Below, piece by piece: positions 1 to 5,966 of a DNA stretch of 6,878 bases. Below the pieces are notes generated by a model that saw only the letters and a list, made by a program, of their open reading frames with translations, was not told the DNA's origin and ran no database searches. The stretch is from an uncultured Slackia sp. (lineage in GTDB: Bacteria; Actinomycetota; Coriobacteriia; Coriobacteriales; Eggerthellaceae): the NCBI GenBank assembly GCA_900555495.1, contig USLD01000074.1, positions 1 to 6,878 on the forward strand, read 5' to 3'. The number at the start of each line of letters is the position of its first letter. Within the stretch, counting starts at the first letter, position 1. Made by a program: the position numbers and the translations under genes.

Positions 1-226
1 CTTCCTTGGCGGCCTCGGCCTCGTCGCGCTTGCCCTCCTTCATGAGGACGCCGATCTTCTTGGACTCGGCGTTGCGGGTAGCCTGCAGGTCCTCGACCTC
101 TGCGATGACGGAACGGCGCTCCTCATCGAGCGCGAAGAAGCGCTCACGGTCCCAGGAGCCCTGACGGTTCGCCATGGCGGCGTCGAGCGCCTCAGGGTTC
201 TCGCGAACAAATTTGATGTCGAGCAT
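1..226 (-). CDS. serS: Seryl-tRNA synthetase, N-terminal 75 residues (cut by window edge)
   Basis: Cytoplasmic enzyme that activates serine with ATP and loads it onto tRNA-Ser (and tRNA-Sec where present). The minus-strand reading begins MLDIKFVRENPEALDAAMA, the typical opening of bacterial SerRS. A charged, heptad-like stretch follows (roughly residues 35-75, with ALDEERRSVIAEVEDLQA and KKIGVLMKEGKRDEAEAAKE), matching the first helix of the long antiparallel coiled coil that grips the tRNA-Ser variable arm. The start at 226 is supported by a GGAGGG Shine-Dalgarno at 230-235, three bases upstream of the ATG. The catalytic class II domain lies beyond the left edge, so completeness cannot be judged. 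The gene is divergent from the small membrane protein at 399. Identification rests on the N-terminal signature alone but is strong. Confidence 0.93.
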   Translation of the reverse strand, partial: MLDIKFVRENPEALDAAMANRQGSWDRERFFALDEERRSVIAEVEDLQATRNAESKKIGVLMKEGKRDEAEAAKE

Positions 227-258
227 AGTCCCTCCGTGTTCATCTCTCATAAAATCAT

Positions 259-294
259 CGCCGCGGCCCGGGCGATCTGGGCCACGGCGCGGCG
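259..294 (-). other. GC-rich hairpin in the serS leader, possible attenuator
   Basis: On the minus strand a stem can form between 259-269 and 279-294: seven pairs (CGCCGCG with CGCGGCG) plus four pairs (GCCC with GGGC), separated by a five-base bulge, with a nine-base loop. It is followed within five bases by TTTT (251-254 read on the minus strand), then the serS ribosome binding site. This resembles a weak intrinsic terminator or a structured leader. I saw no T-box consensus. The region is so GC-rich that chance pairing is a serious alternative. Confidence 0.25.
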
Positions 295-340
295 GCTCAT
301 CGCGAAGATGCCGCGATGCGATGCATGTTGGTGCAGTGCA

Positions 341-350
341 AGTATATACT
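341..350. promoter_or_regulatory. Palindromic AT-rich -10-like element between divergent genes
   Basis: AGTATATACT is a perfect 10-base palindrome in an otherwise GC-rich gap. It therefore offers a TATACT hexamer (five of six matches to the -10 consensus) on both strands, at 345-350 for the small membrane protein and at 346-341 for serS. Distances are sensible: about 50 bases to the ATG at 399 and about 115 bases to the serS ATG at 226. No convincing -35 hexamer is visible at 16-18 bases on either side, so the promoter call is tentative. Confidence 0.3.
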
Positions 351-398
351 GGTGAGCGTATTTCGCCATGTATTCCAGCAAGAAAGCAGGACAGCGCA

Positions 399-569
399 AT
401 GGATCAGGTCTTCAACTTCCTCGTCTGCACCCGCCTGGGCGTCGGCGTCTTGTTCTTCGCGGGCATCGTCATCTTTGGCATCGCCGCCTTCATCCTGGAA
501 AAGCGCACCCACAAGATGTACGTCGACCGCGGCCCTAAGGGCGATGACGAGGACAGCTTCTGGAACTAG
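399..569 (+). CDS. Small single-pass membrane protein, 56 residues, unknown function
   Basis: I do not recognise this protein. It begins MDQVFNFLVCTRLGVGVLFF and has one clear hydrophobic segment at about residues 12-33. A basic patch follows (EKRTHK, residues 34-39), then a hydrophilic tail with an acidic cluster (DDEDSFWN at the end). The positive patch just after the helix suggests the C-terminus stays in the cytoplasm. The ATG at 399 is chosen because AGGA (388-391) lies seven bases upstream and the -10-like TATACT (345-350) is at a fitting distance. The frame stays open upstream to 174, but that stretch overlaps the serS start and encodes no recognisable sequence. The gene is monocistronic and ends just before a strong hairpin. 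It could belong to the poorly annotated small-membrane-protein class; being a real gene is likely but unproven. Confidence 0.6.
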   Translation: MDQVFNFLVCTRLGVGVLFFAGIVIFGIAAFILEKRTHKMYVDRGPKGDDEDSFWN

Positions 570-605
570 CCCCTCGCATCGTGCCGGCCCCTCGCGTCGC
601 AATAT

Positions 606-640
606 GGCCCCCATCAGCAAACTTCACGCTGATGGGGGCC
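606..640. terminator. Strong hairpin between convergent genes, probable two-way terminator
   Basis: GGCCCCCATCAGC (606-618) and GCTGATGGGGGCC (628-640) form a perfect 13-pair stem with a nine-base loop. It sits between the stop of the small membrane protein (569) and the stop of the TsaB-RimI-TsaD gene on the other strand (665-667). The plus-strand tail TCATCTATCGTTT is only moderately T-rich and the minus-strand tail ATATTG is poorer, so termination may rely on the very stable stem. Confidence 0.75.
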
Positions 641-664
641 TCATCTATCGTTTGAACCCGTGGC

Positions 665-3043
665 CTACAAGGTCATGTTCGGGTCGGCGTCCACCGTGAA
701 CTCGGCGAATTCCCCACGCAAAAACTTCTCGCGCGCGACCACCGCGATCATGGCGGCGTTGTCGGTGCACGCGTTTTGCGGGGGCACCGTCACACGGATG
801 CCCTGGCGACCGAGCTTCTCAATCATCATCTGACGCAGATGCGGGTTTGCCGCCACGCCACCGCCGATGCAGTACTCGCGCGCACCCGTCTCCCGCAGGG
901 CGCACTTGGCTTTCTTGTACTGCACGTCGAATACGGCGGCCTCGAAGGAGGCGGCCAGGTCGGGCAGGTGAATGGCGCGACCGGCCGCCGTCTCCTGCTC
1001 GATGTAGAGCGTGACCGCGGTCTTCAGGCCGGAGAGCGAGAAGCGGTAGTCTCCGCGGCTGTTGAGGGCGCGCGGGAAGTCGATGGCCTTTGGATTACCG
1101 TCTTCCGCCAAGCGCGAGATGATCGGACCGCCGGGATATCCAAGGCCCAGCGCCTTGGCGACCTTGTCAAAAGCCTCGCCCACCGCGTCGTCGAGCGTCT
1201 CGCCCAAGACCTCGTAATCACCCCAGGCGCGCACGTGCACGAGCATGGTGTGGCCGCCCGACACGAGCGACACCACCATGGGCGGCTGGATGTCGGGCGT
1301 GGCGATCTTGTTCGCATACAGATGGCCCTCGAGATGGTTCACCGCGATCAGCGGCAGGTCGGCGCCCCATGCGGCTCCCTTGGCGAAGGCCACGCCCACT
1401 ACGAGCGCTCCCACCAAGCCGGGCGCGTAGGTCACCGCGACGGCATCGAGGTCGCGCCAACGCAGACCGCGGACGCCGAGGCTGCGCGCAGCGGACTCGA
1501 GGCATTCGTCACACACTCCGCAGATGGCCTCGATATGCTTGCGGCTGGCGATTTCGGGAACCACGCCTCCGAAGCGCGAATGGAAATCGATCTGCGAAGC
1601 AACCACATCGGACAGAAGCGCGCCCGTGCCGTCGACTATCGAAGCGGCGGTCTCGTCGCACGAGCTTTCGATGGCAAGGATCAGCGGATGCGATGCGGTC
1701 TCGCACGCATCGGTGCCGCCCGCCACGTCGTCGACATGCAGGCGCATGCCCGCCACGTCGCGACGCGCCTCGGGCAACGGGCCGCTCATGATCGTCGCAT
1801 CTTCGCGGTCGCTGTAGTAGTGCGGACGCGTGCCGATGTTGACCAGGCCCATGCGCTCGTAGAACGTCTGGGCGCCGGCGTTGGACGCGCGCACCTCGAG
1901 CGTCATCTCCGTCGCGCCCAGATTGCGCGCATCGGATGCCACCAGGGCGATCAGCTCGGCGGCGATACCGCGGCGACGATATGAGGGGTCGGTCGCGATC
2001 TTGAGGATCTGCACCTGGCCGTCAACGACCCAACCGCCGCAATAGCCCACCAGGGCAGAGCCGTCGAAGGCGGCCCACCAGGTGCGGTCCTTGCGCGGCA
2101 GCTCGTCGGCCACAAGCGACGCCTTCCAGGCATCGCTTCCCATGGTCATCTGCTCCAGGCGCGCCACGTCGGCCGCGTGGGCCGCATCGAGCGGACGGTA
2201 GTCGATCGGGGCGGCGTCCTGCGAGCCCTCGAACAGCTGCACGCCGGTGCGCAAGTTCTTGCCGCCGTCTTCTTTCGCCAGGCGGATACGCTCGTTTTCC
2301 TCGGCATCGGAAAGACGGGTGTACACGGGCAGCAGCGTTGCGGGATCGGCGCCCATGCGCTCGGCCAAGAGCAGGCCGCGTCCGCTGACGGCCCACAGCG
2401 ATTCATCGGCAACGGCGCCCAACGGCTCGAAGATATCGGCGTATTTCACCAGGCCGTCGCCCAAAACGGCATCGAACCGGCATGCGTCGGCGCTCTCGCC
2501 GAGGACCTGCAGAGCCTCGGCCGCCCACGCGGGGGCATCGACCGCTTTGACCACGACATCAGCGGTCAGGCGCGAAACGCCCGCCTCCGCGATGTCGAAC
2601 AGCACGGGATAGACCTCTTTGCGCATGGCGTCGGCGGCGACCAGCACGCGGCCGCGCAGGCCCTGCGCCCATGCGTTCCATGCGACGGCATCGAGCGTGG
2701 ACACGCCGAACAGCGGCACCTCCAACGCAGATGCGACGCCCTTCGCGGTGGCCATGCAGATGCGCACGCCCGTGAAGCTTCCGGGGCCGCGGCCGCACAC
2801 CACGGCGGCGATCATATCCTTCGAAACGCCCGCCTCGGCCAGCACGTCGTCGACCAAGGAAAGCAGCACGGTATTGCTGGCACGATGGGCTTCGACCTCG
2901 CGCACGGCTGCGATTTCGGACAGGGCGCACGGCCGCCTCAATGCCGCGACGTCGTCGCGCGACGCCGCATCGATGCGACCGAGACCGACGGCCACCACCT
3001 CGTTGGCCGTATCGAACGCCAGGATATATGCATGTTCAGCCAT
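665..3043 (-). CDS. tsaBD (fusion; no settled symbol): TsaB-RimI-TsaD fusion, tRNA t6A37 threonylcarbamoyltransferase with acetyltransferase domain
   Basis: A 792-residue protein joins three units. TsaB (about 1-250) carries GRGPGSFTGVRI at 84-95; in other bacteria TsaB is the scaffold partner of TsaD. A GNAT domain (about 278-425) resembles RimI, which acetylates the N-terminal Ala of ribosomal protein S18: acetyl-CoA loop RRRGIA at 357-362 and FYERMGL at 394-400 with Tyr395. TsaD (about 452-792) transfers threonylcarbamoyl to A37 of ANN-reading tRNAs. It has ESSCDE (459-464), metal ligands His570 and His574 in NHLEGH, SGGHT (595-599), GGGVAANPHLR (727-737) and Asp761. All key residues are present, so each unit looks active. 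A linker of about 25 residues joins GNAT to TsaD. The start at 3043 is set by GGAGG nine bases upstream; an open extension to 3247 is Arg-rich noise. TsaC and TsaE are not in the window. Confidence 0.96.
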   Translation of the reverse strand: MAEHAYILAFDTANEVVAVGLGRIDAASRDDVAALRRPCALSEIAAVREVEAHRASNTVLLSLVDDVLAEAGVSKDMIAAVVCGRGPGSFTGVRICMATAKGVASALEVPLFGVSTLDAVAWNAWAQGLRGRVLVAADAMRKEVYPVLFDIAEAGVSRLTADVVVKAVDAPAWAAEALQVLGESADACRFDAVLGDGLVKYADIFEPLGAVADESLWAVSGRGLLLAERMGADPATLLPVYTRLSDAEENERIRLAKEDGGKNLRTGVQLFEGSQDAAPIDYRPLDAAHAADVARLEQMTMGSDAWKASLVADELPRKDRTWWAAFDGSALVGYCGGWVVDGQVQILKIATDPSYRRRGIAAELIALVASDARNLGATEMTLEVRASNAGAQTFYERMGLVNIGTRPHYYSDREDATIMSGPLPEARRDVAGMRLHVDDVAGGTDACETASHPLILAIESSCDETAASIVDGTGALLSDVVASQIDFHSRFGGVVPEIASRKHIEAICGVCDECLESAARSLGVRGLRWRDLDAVAVTYAPGLVGALVVGVAFAKGAAWGADLPLIAVNHLEGHLYANKIATPDIQPPMVVSLVSGGHTMLVHVRAWGDYEVLGETLDDAVGEAFDKVAKALGLGYPGGPIISRLAEDGNPKAIDFPRALNSRGDYRFSLSGLKTAVTLYIEQETAAGRAIHLPDLAASFEAAVFDVQYKKAKCALRETGAREYCIGGGVAANPHLRQMMIEKLGRQGIRVTVPPQNACTDNAAMIAVVAREKFLRGEFAEFTVDADPNMTL

Positions 3044-3052
3044 CGCCGAAAT

Positions 3053-3057
3053 CCTCC
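3053..3057 (-). promoter_or_regulatory. Ribosome binding site fixing the start of the TsaB-RimI-TsaD gene
   Basis: GGAGG on the minus strand, nine bases before the ATG at 3043. It decides the start against the longer open frame reaching 3247, whose extra 68 residues are almost all Arg, Ser and Pro and would begin inside the last codons of the upstream gene. The coding sequence from 3043 opens with AEHAYILAFDTA, as TsaB proteins normally do. I could not find a clear -10/-35 pair between 3058 and 3150, although the terminator at 3151-3201 implies a promoter there. Confidence 0.7.
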
Positions 3058-3150
3058 GAATTCTTCGAACGCGCCGTCTATCGCGAAAGCGCCGCACACC
3101 GCGGCTTCGTGACCCCAGGGCCCGAATGCGGCGGCTGCGCGGCAAGACGG

Positions 3151-3201
3151 TAAAACGAAAGACCGGCGGGCGCTGCGGCTTCGCTGCGCGCCGGGCCGGT
3201 C
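3151..3201 (-). terminator. Intrinsic terminator of the membrane LuxR gene
   Basis: On the minus strand GACCGGC (3201-3195) pairs with GCCGGTC (3167-3161). An inner GGCGC/GCGCC pairing across a small internal loop extends the stem. The tail is TTTCGTTTT (3160-3152). It lies 43 bases past the LuxR stop codon and before the TsaB-RimI-TsaD gene, which separates the regulator from that gene although both run the same way. Confidence 0.7.
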
Positions 3202-3243
3202 GAAACGATACGGATTTTACAACGCCCCTCGCGCGCGAACGCG

Positions 3244-4899
3244 TCAATCGACGTGATTGCGCACATAATCAAGAATCTCTTGGCGCGAATGCAGTCCGGT
3301 CTTGGCGTAAATACGACCGATGTGAGTGTGGGCCGTGGTCTGGGAAATATGCAGCTGTTCGGCGACACGCTTCTGGGTGAGCCCCGACATATACAGGGCC
3401 AGAACCTCAACCTCGCGCTCCGAAAGCAAGAACTGGCGCCCCATGGCCTCGGCGCCGTGGCGCATGGCGGCATCGCGCACATCGGAAACGGCCGAGTCGT
3501 TGTCGATGCCCAGCAGCTTTTCGAGCGTTCCGCTCTTCGGCGAGACCGGCGGCACGCGATGTTCGACAGTATCTCGCTCCTCCGAGACGACCCCCGTGCA
3601 AGACGGCGACGCGCCGCCCTCATCGGAGACCCCGCCAACGCATTCCGCGCACGATGAGGGTGCGTCGGAACGCGATTGCACGCATTCGGTCAAACGAGCC
3701 GACTCCTCTTCATATGCGAAACGCGCCACGTCGATCAGCTTGACCAGAACGGTCTGGGTCGAAACCAGCAACAGCAGGCTGATCACCGTGCCCATAAGAT
3801 GGCTATCGCCCGCCAAAGGACCCACCGGCCCCGCGAGGAACGGGACGAAACGCCCGATAGCATGCGATGCCGTCCAAACAAGCCACAATCCCATGGCGTA
3901 ATAGAACGGATCGCGCCATCCATACGACATGAACGCGATGATCAGATACCACACGAATCCCGACATGACCGAGAAAAGAACGGTCGCGAAAACGGCCCCG
4001 TATTCGGCATTGCCGTGCGTCGCCGCATAAGCTACCAGCGAAAACGCGGCGAGCAATTCGAGAATGACCCAAATACCCACGGTCATCACGCGCGAACGCT
4101 GGCGCAGCGTGGCGAAAACCAGACCGACGCACAGCGCTTCGACCAGCAAGAACGTCATAATGCGCTGGACGAATCCGTGGACGGCGGCGTGCTGCCCGTC
4201 CGGGAACCCGCACAAAAAACCGCCGACGAACGACAGGAAGCACAAGCCGATAGCGCTCGCCGCAAGAAAACGCGCGTTCGCTATGCCCTTTCGCATGAAA
4301 GAAAAGTAATCGTCGGACCGCGTGGGCGTTTCTATGGAATAAGCCTTAGCCTGCTTGCGCGCTGCGCGAATGCAGAAAAGCTGAGCGAAGACGATCGGCG
4401 CGGCGACCAGGTAATGGATTCCTTCGCCGAAAAACGTAAGAAGGAACACCGGTATCTCGCTTACGGCGACCGCTCCGAACACCGTGACGACGGCGGTCGA
4501 CATGCTCGACCCCCGAACGCGGCGCAGCCAATACGCGACGCAGGCGAGCGATGCGAGCATGACCGCGATCGATGCCACGAACGACGCTCCCGAAAGGTCG
4601 ATAGGAGCCGCCGCCGACGCGAAAAGGACCACGGCCCCTACGACCTGGACGGCCACGGACACATGGACGAGCGCGTTGACGAATCGCTTCGAAAATCGAT
4701 ACCGCGCCTTGAACACGACCAGCATGACGGCCGCCACGACCGCCATGCCGATGACGAGGGCGGCATCCGATAAAACTCCGGCATCGGCATACACATGGCC
4801 CGCCGGCGTCATGGCGACCAACCCGACGCGCGCGCACGCCAAGCCGAGCACGCTCGGCAAGAGCGGTTTGTACTGAGAAAGATTGGAACGTTCGTCCAT
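3244..4899 (-). CDS. Membrane-bound LuxR-family transcriptional regulator (about 12 membrane segments plus HTH)
   Basis: A 551-residue regulator. Residues 1-390 are a membrane domain with about 12 hydrophobic segments (for example about 43-63, 75-96, 105-124, 207-230, 246-265, 271-291, 300-324 and 366-387). Residues 490-551 are a LuxR/NarL-type DNA-binding domain: LSEREVEVLALYMSGLTQ, then the helix-turn-helix RVAEQLHISQTTAHTHIGRI. No phosphoreceiver domain is present, so the membrane part presumably senses the signal directly. The linker (about 395-489) is hydrophilic and holds four Cys: 406, 417, 420 and 434, two of them as CAEC. An AAAGGA (4912-4917) lies 12 bases before the ATG, somewhat far. 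Regulators of this architecture are numerous in Eggerthella and relatives, often beside molybdoenzyme genes, including catechol dehydroxylases. Divergence from the chaperone and oxidoreductase genes suggests it controls them. The ligand is unknown. Confidence 0.93.
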   Translation of the reverse strand: MDERSNLSQYKPLLPSVLGLACARVGLVAMTPAGHVYADAGVLSDAALVIGMAVVAAVMLVVFKARYRFSKRFVNALVHVSVAVQVVGAVVLFASAAAPIDLSGASFVASIAVMLASLACVAYWLRRVRGSSMSTAVVTVFGAVAVSEIPVFLLTFFGEGIHYLVAAPIVFAQLFCIRAARKQAKAYSIETPTRSDDYFSFMRKGIANARFLAASAIGLCFLSFVGGFLCGFPDGQHAAVHGFVQRIMTFLLVEALCVGLVFATLRQRSRVMTVGIWVILELLAAFSLVAYAATHGNAEYGAVFATVLFSVMSGFVWYLIIAFMSYGWRDPFYYAMGLWLVWTASHAIGRFVPFLAGPVGPLAGDSHLMGTVISLLLLVSTQTVLVKLIDVARFAYEEESARLTECVQSRSDAPSSCAECVGGVSDEGGASPSCTGVVSEERDTVEHRVPPVSPKSGTLEKLLGIDNDSAVSDVRDAAMRHGAEAMGRQFLLSEREVEVLALYMSGLTQKRVAEQLHISQTTAHTHIGRIYAKTGLHSRQEILDYVRNHVD

Positions 4900-4924
4900 A
4901 ACGCCACGACGTCCTTTCGACTCG

Positions 4925-4982
4925 CGGGTTTCCCCTCCTTGCGCCGCGCGCCTCGGCGCGAGCGGCTTGAAACCCGTTTTTT
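4925..4982 (+). terminator. Terminator-like hairpin with T6 tail in the divergent region
   Basis: CGGGTTTC (4925-4932) pairs with GAAACCCG (4969-4976). Inside, GCCG (4943-4946) pairs with CGGC (4963-4966), and CGCGC (4947-4951) pairs with GCGCG (4956-4960) around a CTCG loop. TTTTTT follows directly at 4977-4982. That is the form of a strong intrinsic terminator for plus-strand transcription, yet no plus-strand gene precedes it. It could stop antisense RNA emerging from the luxR-type gene, insulate the rightward genes, or act as an attenuator if their promoter lies further left. On the minus strand the same hairpin would be in the regulator's 5' leader. Confidence 0.6.
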
Positions 4983-5009
4983 CATGGTATCACAGCGTCC
5001 GAAGGGCCC

Positions 5010-5059
5010 GTCATCCGAAACAGAGGACACGGACGACAGCGATTCTCGGAGCGGACGAC
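5010..5059. repeat. CGGACGAC repeats, candidate operator
   Basis: CGGACGAC occurs at 5030-5037 and again at 5052-5059, 22 bases apart, about two helical turns. An inverted near-copy, GTCATCCG (seven of eight), lies at 5010-5017, making an inverted repeat with a 12-base spacer. A shorter inverted CGTCCG lies at 4996-5001. The position between divergent regulator and target genes suits an activator or autoregulation site. The units are short and made of bases common in this genome, so chance is possible. Confidence 0.3.
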
Positions 5060-5111
5060 GTCTGGCACGCGCTTTTGCAAGTGGAGCTCAAATCCGGCAT
5101 TTCACCTGATA

Positions 5112-5133
5112 GAACAGCATTTCTTAAAAATAC
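5112..5133 (+). promoter_or_regulatory. AT-rich element upstream of the torD-type gene, possible promoter
   Basis: GAACA, nine bases, then AAAAATAC, in the AT-richest part of the gap. TAAAAA (5125-5130) matches four of six -10 bases, with TTCACC (5101-5106) as a poor -35 at an 18-base spacing. A similar arrangement recurs at 5928-5948 before the molybdoenzyme gene. Regulated promoters bound by an activator often lack a good -35, so this is plausible but weak. Confidence 0.22.
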
Positions 5134-5200
5134 TCCCCAAGAGATGACACGCATTTTCACTAAACGTCCATACTGCGAGGCACAAAGCACCGACCAAGAA

Positions 5201-5207
5201 GAGGAGG
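5201..5207 (+). promoter_or_regulatory. Ribosome binding site fixing the torD-type start
   Basis: GAGGAGG, eight bases before the ATG at 5216. It selects this start over upstream in-frame Met codons as far back as 4883. The extra residues that those would add do not resemble a chaperone and would span the hairpin and repeats of the control region. Confidence 0.75.
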
Positions 5208-5215
5208 ATGACGCC

Positions 5216-5884
5216 ATGGAAGCGGACGCAGCCGTCTTCTCCAAGCTCGCCGCCCTTTTCGCGCCCGTCACGCAGGAAGAATGGAAGGAGCTTTCCGCAA
5301 AGACCTCTTGGGAAAGCTTCGTCGACGACCTTCGCCGCATGTCGAGCGCCGGCATCGCGGGCGAATCCGAAAACCCCGTTTTGAAACGGGCGATGCCGCT
5401 GCAGGAATGCCTTTCCCAAGACGAAGTGCGCGCGCTGTATGCGCCTCCCTCGTTCGAAGAACGGTCGCGATTCGCGGCACGGCATTTCACCGGGGGCCTT
5501 CCCGCCTCCGCCCTGCCCATCGAGTCGCTCTATACCGTTTGGACAAGCGATCCGCGACGCTCCCCGTTCTCGGAGATCAAGCCGATGCACCGAAGCGACG
5601 CGGCTCTCTACATGTCCGACCTCTTGGCCGCGCTCGGCCTGGAGCCCTCGGACGACTACGAGCTCGCGCCCGACCACATCAGCCTCGAGCTCGCCACCGT
5701 GGCCGCCCTTCTGCAAGACGGCATGGTCGAGCAGGCTCGAAGCTTCCTGGTCGAACGATTCGCATGGCTGACGGCCTACCGGTCGCGTCTGTTGGAGCTG
5801 GGAAGCGACGCGCTGTTCTTCACGGCTCTCGTAGACGCGATCCTCTGCATCAGGGCGAATCACGCAAGCTGCGACGAGGCCTGA
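5216..5884 (+). CDS. TorD/DmsD-family chaperone for a Tat-exported molybdoenzyme
   Basis: A 222-residue, all-alpha, soluble cytoplasmic protein, the usual size for this family. Such chaperones bind the twin-arginine signal of a molybdoenzyme, hold it for cofactor insertion and prevent early export. Supporting motifs are LPIESLYTVW (100-109), matching the family's conserved P-x-E-S-x-Y region, and ELAPDHISLELATVAALL (149-166), matching the E-x-x-P-D-H-I-x-x-E-L signature with Asp153, His154 and Glu158. The N-terminal 75 residues are more variable. Three Cys (65, 211, 219) show no pattern. The gene precedes the molybdoenzyme by 95 bases, on the same strand and with no clear terminator between them, so co-transcription and a dedicated partner role are likely. 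It is probably under control of the divergent LuxR-type protein. The family call is solid; the exact client is an inference from position. Confidence 0.85.
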   Translation: MEADAAVFSKLAALFAPVTQEEWKELSAKTSWESFVDDLRRMSSAGIAGESENPVLKRAMPLQECLSQDEVRALYAPPSFEERSRFAARHFTGGLPASALPIESLYTVWTSDPRRSPFSEIKPMHRSDAALYMSDLLAALGLEPSDDYELAPDHISLELATVAALLQDGMVEQARSFLVERFAWLTAYRSRLLELGSDALFFTALVDAILCIRANHASCDEA

Positions 5885-5927
5885 CGGCCCCTCGGCCGGC
5901 AAGGTCGCCGGAGACGAACGCTATCTC

Positions 5928-5948
5928 GAACACACTCGATCAAAATAC
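5928..5948 (+). promoter_or_regulatory. Second AT-rich element upstream of the molybdoenzyme gene
   Basis: GAACA, nine bases, then AAAATAC, closely resembling the element at 5112-5133 and ending 31 bases before the ATG at 5980. The rest of this 95-base gap (5885-5979) shows only small GC hairpins (for example CCGGC/GCCGG around 5896-5911) without a T-run. It may be an extra promoter boosting the enzyme over its chaperone, or chance. Confidence 0.18.
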
Positions 5949-5966
5949 GGCTTTCACATCGCAAGG

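Larger units (their letters stand above)
4900..5215. promoter_or_regulatory. Divergent control region between luxR-type gene and torD-type/molybdoenzyme genes
   Basis: This 316-base gap holds no gene that I can support. From left to right it contains the LuxR-gene ribosome site (4912-4917), a large hairpin with a T6 tail on the plus strand (4925-4982), short repeats of CGGACGAC type (5010-5059), an AT-richer stretch (about 5101-5135) that may contain the rightward promoter, and the GAGGAGG ribosome site at 5201-5207. For the leftward promoter, a GATACC at about 4986-4991 on the minus strand, preceded by TG, is only a weak extended -10 candidate. Confidence 0.6.

Noticed and set aside
247..300. 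17-residue leader peptide on the minus strand ahead of serS
   Set aside because: It overlaps the leader hairpin and ends near it, as an attenuation peptide might, but it has no Shine-Dalgarno and only one Ser codon, so ribosome stalling on serine is not supported.
227..398. T-box riboswitch in front of serS
   Set aside because: No match to the conserved T-box sequence (AGGGTGG-x-ACCGCG type) was seen, and the leader is short.
776..1984. Long plus-strand open frame opposite tsaD and the acetyltransferase
   Set aside because: It is antisense to unmistakable coding sequence, with His/Arg/Gly-rich low-complexity content typical of GC-rich shadows, and no recognisable domain.
2177..3112. Long plus-strand open frame opposite tsaB
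   Set aside because: It is a shadow of the real minus-strand gene, with a composition of His, Gln, Gly and Arg and no family resemblance.
3044..3247. In-frame 68-residue N-terminal extension of the TsaB-RimI-TsaD protein
   Set aside because: It is almost all Arg, Ser and Pro, spans the upstream gene's terminator and overlaps its stop. The start at 3043 has a proper ribosome site and matches normal TsaB N-termini.
3676..4773. 365-codon plus-strand open frame antisense to the LuxR-type gene
   Set aside because: The product would be extremely charged (Arg, Asp, His, Glu), the mirror image of a hydrophobic membrane protein. No ribosome site or domain was seen.
4883..5215. Upstream in-frame extension of the torD-type gene
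   Set aside because: It would run through the hairpin and repeats with no chaperone-like sequence, and GAGGAGG at 5201-5207 points to the ATG at 5216.
5102..5902. 266-codon minus-strand open frame over the chaperone gene
   Set aside because: It is a shadow of the TorD-type protein, which has clear signatures and a ribosome site on the plus strand.
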